DNA of 9,474 nucleotides, taken from assembly GCA_919903585.1 (NCBI GenBank), contig CAKKST010000094.1, positions 1 to 9,474 on the forward strand, written 5' to 3'. The DNA is from Nitrospiria bacterium (GTDB lineage Bacteria > Nitrospirota > CAKKRA01 > 9FT-COMBO-42-15). The position numbers and the translations under genes were made by a program. Numbering within the stretch: the stretch's first letter is position 1; each line of letters begins with the position of its first letter. Below, piece after piece: positions 5,977 through 9,474 of the stretch. A model generated the notes under the pieces. The model saw only the letters and a program-made list of their open reading frames with translations, was not told where the DNA came from and searched no databases.

Positions 5977-7566
5977 TTATGCCTCTACTGGCTCGGCCTT
6001 TTTCTGGCCTTTGGGAAGCTTAACAAATATCTCAATAAGCCCCCTGATGCCAATGGAGGAGATTATGTTATACATCATGGCAAGATAGGCAAGTATCATC
6101 AGGCTGCCGAAAAAGGCAGCAACAATCATGTGAGACTGAAAGGTTGCATCACCCGGGTATATCGCCCTCCTCAGCATGCCATCCATTCCTGCGAAGCCCA
6201 TTGCCATAGCCATTCCGATACCGCCGATCAGATGCGCCCAGAAATGGAATTTTGTTAAGAAGCTACTCTTTAATTCCGTATTATTTGTTAACATTGGAAA
6301 GAGTGCATAAAGCGCTGCATAAAGGGTCATGCCCAATCCTACAAGTAATTGCATGTGTGCATGCGAGCCGATAACCCACTGGGTATTATGGAGTATCCTG
6401 TTCATCCCAAGGTCTGCCTGAATGATGCCTGCAGGGACACCGAGTGAGAATCCGAGTATTCCTGCAAGCAGGAACATCAATGGCGGTGTCATCTTTAATG
6501 GGCGCGCCTGCCATAGTGTAGTAAGTGTAATGAAGACTGCAATGCCCATTGTAACAAGCTCAAAGGCAGTTACCATCTCCCCGGATACAATCTTCATGAG
6601 ATTTGGCTGCCCCTGATCAGACAAGAGATGATGCCCCCAGACATTCCAGGAGACAACAAGTTCAACAAGAAGGGCTGCCCTTGCAATATTCTGCATAAAT
6701 AGCGGCTTGCCTGAAATAAGCGTGGCGAGCAGATACCATGTGCCTGCAACATATATCAGGACAAGGCCGTCTGCAATCAGGTCAAGGCCCCACCAGTAGA
6801 TGTTTTTATAGATAAGCGCATCAAACCAGTTAGCTGATAAGTCTGTTCCCATAAAGGCATAAAAGGCATGATATAAAAAGACCACTGAAATCCCGCCGAG
6901 GACAAGGGCATCAAGAATGGTATCAATAGTACCACGAAATATGGCAACAACTGGCAATGGCATGATAGGCTCTTTTTCTATCCCCTTTTTTGTTAGCCTG
7001 CGATAAATATTTATAAAGCCGTCAATCCCAAGCGCTGACATTAATAAAGGGCCGATAGGTTTTTTCTCATCGCGCTGGTGGAAGACTGTTCCAAAGAGGT
7101 TATAGCAAAAAACCCCAACACCCGCCATAATGAGTATATTTCCAATTGCAAATGAACCGAGCGCATAAGGTGAAAATTCCTTGGACACAGGGAGCGGCCA
7201 GTAATTGGTATATAATGCCGCATAGCGGAATAAAAACCCGCTAAGCCATACAATCCCGGTGCCAACTGCCATTAGCATCCATGTCAGCTCAGCGAGCCTC
7301 TGGCTGTAGATATCTTTTTTTAATAGTGTCGGCACAAGAAAATAAAAGGCGCCAAAGGCGAGCATGAAGCTGCTTCCAAAGATACCCACCATTGGATGGG
7401 CGCCCATTATTGCAAAATAGTGATCAGGGTCCATCAGGTCAAAATTAATCTGATGTACCCGCATCATCATCCCTTCCAATATTGTTACGCCATAAAAAAC
7501 CAGTGAGATAACAGCAAAGCGAAGTGCTAACCTTTGCAAAGGACTTAAATTTGAAACCTCTAACAT
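5977..7566 (-). CDS. Heme-copper oxidase superfamily catalytic subunit, divergent nitric oxide reductase-like
   Basis: Integral membrane protein of 529 residues with about 12 helices, related to NorB and CcoN. By eye, helix II gives H57 (low-spin heme) and helix X gives H402 and H404 (the HxH heme pair). Helix VII gives the metal-binding pair H312-H313. Helix VI aligns with cNorB as WWxxDLxxDG at 258-267: the FeB/CuB histidine is D262 and the catalytic glutamate is D266. E336 aligns with the second conserved NorB glutamate (ALEVVP versus AFELVT). The cbb3 active-site tyrosine position is S306, so O2-reductase chemistry is doubtful and two-electron NO reduction to N2O fits better. Asp in place of a metal His resembles descriptions of divergent NOR families such as gNOR, recalled and not checked. 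GGAGG precedes the ATG. The gene follows its subunit II partner, under the sigma-54 promoter at 8392-8406. Automated annotation would probably say cbb3 subunit I. Confidence 0.85.
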   Translation of the reverse strand: MLEVSNLSPLQRLALRFAVISLVFYGVTILEGMMMRVHQINFDLMDPDHYFAIMGAHPMVGIFGSSFMLAFGAFYFLVPTLLKKDIYSQRLAELTWMLMAVGTGIVWLSGFLFRYAALYTNYWPLPVSKEFSPYALGSFAIGNILIMAGVGVFCYNLFGTVFHQRDEKKPIGPLLMSALGIDGFINIYRRLTKKGIEKEPIMPLPVVAIFRGTIDTILDALVLGGISVVFLYHAFYAFMGTDLSANWFDALIYKNIYWWGLDLIADGLVLIYVAGTWYLLATLISGKPLFMQNIARAALLVELVVSWNVWGHHLLSDQGQPNLMKIVSGEMVTAFELVTMGIAVFITLTTLWQARPLKMTPPLMFLLAGILGFSLGVPAGIIQADLGMNRILHNTQWVIGSHAHMQLLVGLGMTLYAALYALFPMLTNNTELKSSFLTKFHFWAHLIGGIGMAMAMGFAGMDGMLRRAIYPGDATFQSHMIVAAFFGSLMILAYLAMMYNIISSIGIRGLIEIFVKLPKGQKKAEPVEA

Positions 7567-7635
7567 CTTTTCCTCCTGCCCGCCTCAAGGCGATTCTGTT
7601 TCTTTATTAATAAACGCAATAATTTATGTTAAATA

Positions 7636-7716
7636 AATCTCCCCTAACCCCTCTTTTCCAAAGAGGGGGATAAAGGAATCTCCCCCTTTGAAAAAGGGGG
7701 ATTAAGGGGGATTTTA
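7636..7716. repeat. Composite palindromic repeat between the two oxidoreductase genes
   Basis: Two 9+3+9 hairpins lie in tandem: CCCCTCTTT/AAAGAGGGG (7648-7668) and TCCCCCTTT/AAAGGGGGA (7681-7701). AATCTCCCCTAA and TTAAGGGGGATT form an imperfect outer inverted repeat that frames both. The sequence resembles the widespread CCCCCTTTTTCAAAGGGGG-type dispersed element. It sits in the 196-bp spacer between subunit II and subunit I, so it would fold in the shared mRNA and could set unequal expression of the two subunits. Confidence 0.75.
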
Positions 7717-7762
7717 AAATTAATTAACATTACTTTATCTAATGGCATTTAATGCGGTTGTA

Positions 7763-8359
7763 TTAGTTCTGCTTTACTTCCTTCTGTAACATTAGCTGTG
7801 CTATTGCCGGACCAGAGGCAACAATCACTGCATTCTTAACAAAGAGATTTCCCCCCTTTGGCCCGGAATATTCTGTAGAGCGTATTGCATAATTGCTTGG
7901 CTTATTGAACTTCCATACAATATCATTTTTACTCCCAGGAACCACTTGCATCTGAAAGAGCATTGAGCCGTCTTCCCTGAAGAGCCCAAACCCGTATGTA
8001 TAGTCCTTTGATTCAAGATTAAAGCGGACAGTCTGCCCCTCCTCTATTAAGAGGTGCTTTGCAGGGAGCTGAAATTGATAGTTAGCAATGGCGACATTGA
8101 ATTCTTTATCCACCTTCATCTTACTGCGGGAGAGATCCCACTTCACCCATGGTATCTTGTTGAATGTCAGGATATGGATTCCCACACCAGTAAAAATCAG
8201 AACCCCCACCCAGGCATAAAAAATACCATTCATCTTTGCCGGAATTCTGCCATCGCGGGTGAGCCTGAAGGAATACATCCCAATGAAAGACACGGCTATT
8301 GCTACATAAATGATATAAACAACCTTCATTAAACTAAATACATCAGCTGATTCAATCAT
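7763..8359 (-). CDS. Cytochrome oxidase subunit II-like cupredoxin protein lacking CuA
   Basis: Membrane-anchored protein of 198 residues. Two N-terminal helices (about 11-31 and 45-66) precede a periplasmic cupredoxin-like domain with subunit II landmarks: DYTYGFGLF (119-127), LFQMQVVPG (134-142) and STEYSGPKGGNLF (161-173). Aligned to the CuA motif, the ligands are replaced: His by Y122, Cys by S161, Cys by S165, His by G169 and Met by L172. Only the backbone-type ligand E163 remains. It therefore cannot hold a CuA centre, as in quinol oxidase subunit II, so the complex may take electrons from quinol or another route. The start is set at 8359, with AGGAGGTGA in front; an ATG 36 bp upstream lacks such a site and lies before the predicted transcript start. 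Subunit I follows after 196 bp. Confidence 0.87.
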   Translation of the reverse strand: MIESADVFSLMKVVYIIYVAIAVSFIGMYSFRLTRDGRIPAKMNGIFYAWVGVLIFTGVGIHILTFNKIPWVKWDLSRSKMKVDKEFNVAIANYQFQLPAKHLLIEEGQTVRFNLESKDYTYGFGLFREDGSMLFQMQVVPGSKNDIVWKFNKPSNYAIRSTEYSGPKGGNLFVKNAVIVASGPAIAQLMLQKEVKQN

Positions 8360-8391
8360 ATTTTCACCTCCTTTCCCAAGAGAATAGAGAC

Positions 8392-8406
8392 GCAAAAATC
8401 ATACCA
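8392..8406 (-). promoter_or_regulatory. Sigma-54 (-24/-12) promoter for the NOR-like genes
   Basis: The minus strand reads TGGTATGATTTTTGC, matching the relaxed RpoN consensus TGGYRYR-N4-TTGC with GG and GC separated by exactly 10 bp. Only the following base (G instead of A/T) departs from it. The predicted start near 8380 leaves a leader of about 21 nt that contains just the AGGAGGTGA ribosome site before the ATG at 8359, which is a tight, convincing placement. Confidence 0.75.
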
Positions 8407-8844
8407 GTAATTTAACTCACGATAGTTTGAGAGGTAAAGTGCAAATAACTGGTTATAATAAAAGGATTTTTAAGGAAGGGGCATAAAAATAAGGATGGTA
8501 TATTAAATGAACTTCCTGACCTTAAAATCTACCAAATTGTATTATAATCTTTTTGAATATTACCTATAACACATTGATTCATAAGATTTTTTCTACACAA
8601 ATTATATCCTTTAGTTAACCAACATTTTTGTATGGTAATATACAATTTTGTATAACAAATTTCTCGCTTTATTTGCTTTATAACTACTTGATTTATAAGA
8701 TGATAATTGGAGTATGGTAACAATTTCGTAGATTAATGATAAAAATGCCGGCGAGGGCCGATGGAATCCCGCAGATAGTTTGGAAGGACAACAAAATAAC
8801 AAATGGGCAATCCATAATATGACAAATATATAACTACAATTTGC
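8407..8844. other. AT-rich intergenic region with imperfect repeats
   Basis: No credible gene was found; the short open frames here lack ribosome sites and protein-like composition. An imperfect inverted repeat, GATTTTTAAGG (8465-8475) and CCTTAAAATC (8520-8529), is centred about 117 bp upstream of the predicted start at 8380, in the range where an NtrC-type activator would bind. Two near-identical 14-mers, TTGATTCATAAGAT (8574-8587) and TTGATTTATAAGAT (8688-8701), lie 114 bp apart. GTATGGTAA also recurs at 8630 and 8712. Regulatory meaning is uncertain. Confidence 0.5.
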
Positions 8845-8873
8845 TTGACAGGACATTTGGCAAAATATACACT
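8845..8873 (+). promoter_or_regulatory. Sigma-70-type promoter for the SCP2-like gene
   Basis: A perfect -35 box TTGACA (8845-8850), a 17-bp spacer and a -10 box TACACT (8868-8873, four of six consensus bases) point at the plus-strand gene. The predicted start is near 8880, giving a leader of about 57 nt that includes AAAGGGGGA before the ATG at 8937. Confidence 0.6.
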
Positions 8874-8936
8874 TTAACGCTATAGAATATTATCTGCGGT
8901 GTAATACAAATAATAAATTGAAAGGGGGATTTATCT

Positions 8937-9455
8937 ATGCTGAAAAGAAATTTATTAGTTGGAGTAATAATGTTTATTATGTTTGTGTGGAGCGCCTTAG
9001 CTTTTGCCGAAGAACCTGTATTTATGTCTCCTGAATGGGCAAAGCAGACCTGCTAGGAATGGAACAAGGACAAGGTTCTTACAGAAAATCTTCTGGAGTG
9101 GAGCAAGAATGACAAGGGACGGGGCTTTAAGATACTACAGGTTTATAGAAAAGACTGCCCCAACGACCCATGGGTAGAATTGAAGATACAGAACAAGGAT
9201 GGCAAGGTAATCTGCACACTGGCAGGTGAAGTAACACAGAAGCCTGATCTGTCAGTGGATTACATCATGTATGCTGATACAAACCGCTGGATGGAGATGG
9301 GTAAAGGCCAGTATGGCCCGATGTGGGCAATGACAACAGGACGCCTGAAATTCTCAGGACCCATGTGGGAGGCAATGAAAAACATGGGGCCGTTCAACAG
9401 TTTTCTCCTTCTCATGGGCAAGGTTCCCTCTGATACAAAGAAGTGCAACCGGTAG
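8937..9455 (+). pseudogene. Secreted SCP2-like sterol-carrier-domain protein interrupted by in-frame TAG
   Basis: The frame opens at ATG 8937 after GGGGG at good spacing. Residues 1-24 form a signal peptide (Lys-Arg, hydrophobic core, AFA before E25), so the product would be exported. Codon 40 (9054-9056) is TAG, directly after C39. The frame then continues for 132 codons of clearly protein-like sequence to a second TAG at 9453-9455. The downstream part (KIQNKDGKVICTLAGE, then a region ending TTGRLKFSGPMWEAMKNM) resembles SCP2 sterol/lipid-binding domains. No good internal start follows the stop; the TTG at 9180 lacks a ribosome site and would drop about a quarter of the frame. It is a nonsense-interrupted gene, a sequencing error, or an amber codon read through. 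The intact promoter and frame argue that any inactivation is recent. The SCP2 family call is moderate and the ligand unknown. Confidence 0.7.
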
Positions 9456-9474
9456 TGTAAGTCATTATAAGGGC

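Noticed and set aside
5977..7566. Plain label of cbb3 oxidase subunit I (CcoN)
   Set aside because: The helix VI histidine and active-site tyrosine expected of CcoN are absent, NOR-type acidic positions are present, and no ccoO or ccoP gene is nearby.
8574..8701. FNR/DNR boxes in the divergent spacer
   Set aside because: TTGAT half sites occur, but the partner ATCAA half is missing at the required 4-bp spacing in both places.
8529..8856. Minus-strand open frames in the AT-rich spacer
   Set aside because: No ribosome sites, low-complexity composition, and they overlap the predicted promoter region.
9180..9455. Independent short gene starting at TTG 9180
   Set aside because: No ribosome site lies upstream, and the frame is plainly the continuation of the gene opened at 8937.

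Overview
This window is a respiration and signalling locus from a motile, probably anaerobic or microaerobic bacterium. Coding DNA has moderate GC, intergenic DNA is AT-rich, and most spacers carry palindromic repeats of types I associate with Nitrospirota- or deltaproteobacteria-like and related environmental genomes. That taxonomic guess is weak because no rRNA or other marker gene is present. Seven genes lie on the minus strand. One lies divergently on the plus strand at the right edge.

In minus-strand transcription order, right to left, the genes are: a subunit II-like membrane cupredoxin protein without CuA ligands (7763-8359); a heme-copper oxidase superfamily catalytic subunit whose active site reads as a divergent nitric oxide reductase rather than a cbb3 oxidase (5977-7566); a bacteriohemerythrin (5381-5785); a soluble PAS histidine kinase (4091-5278); an NtrC-family sigma-54-activating response regulator (2509-3888); a CheW coupling protein (1692-2186); and a chemoreceptor with a nitrate/nitrite-sensing (NIT) domain and a chain of HAMP units (1-1639, C-terminus cut by the window edge). 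The plus-strand gene at 8937-9455 encodes a secreted SCP2-like protein interrupted by an in-frame TAG at codon 40.

The main regulatory observation is a pair of sigma-54 (-24/-12) promoter matches on the minus strand. One is immediately upstream of the oxidoreductase genes (8392-8406) and one upstream of cheW-mcp (2344-2358). The regulator gene between them encodes exactly the class of activator such promoters need. The simplest reading, which is inference, is a nitrogen-oxide-responsive unit: kinase and regulator switch on a NOR-like enzyme and a nitrate/nitrite chemoreceptor, with hemerythrin as an accessory diiron O2/NO-binding protein.

Four of the spacers (1640-1691, 3889-4090, 5786-5976, 7567-7762) each contain one or more nested palindromes of different families, including two copies of a GTAGGGGCGA...TCGCCC type. 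The 8360-8936 spacer is AT-rich, with promoters at its ends and only imperfect repeats in the middle. No tRNA, rRNA, CRISPR array, transposase or origin was seen.
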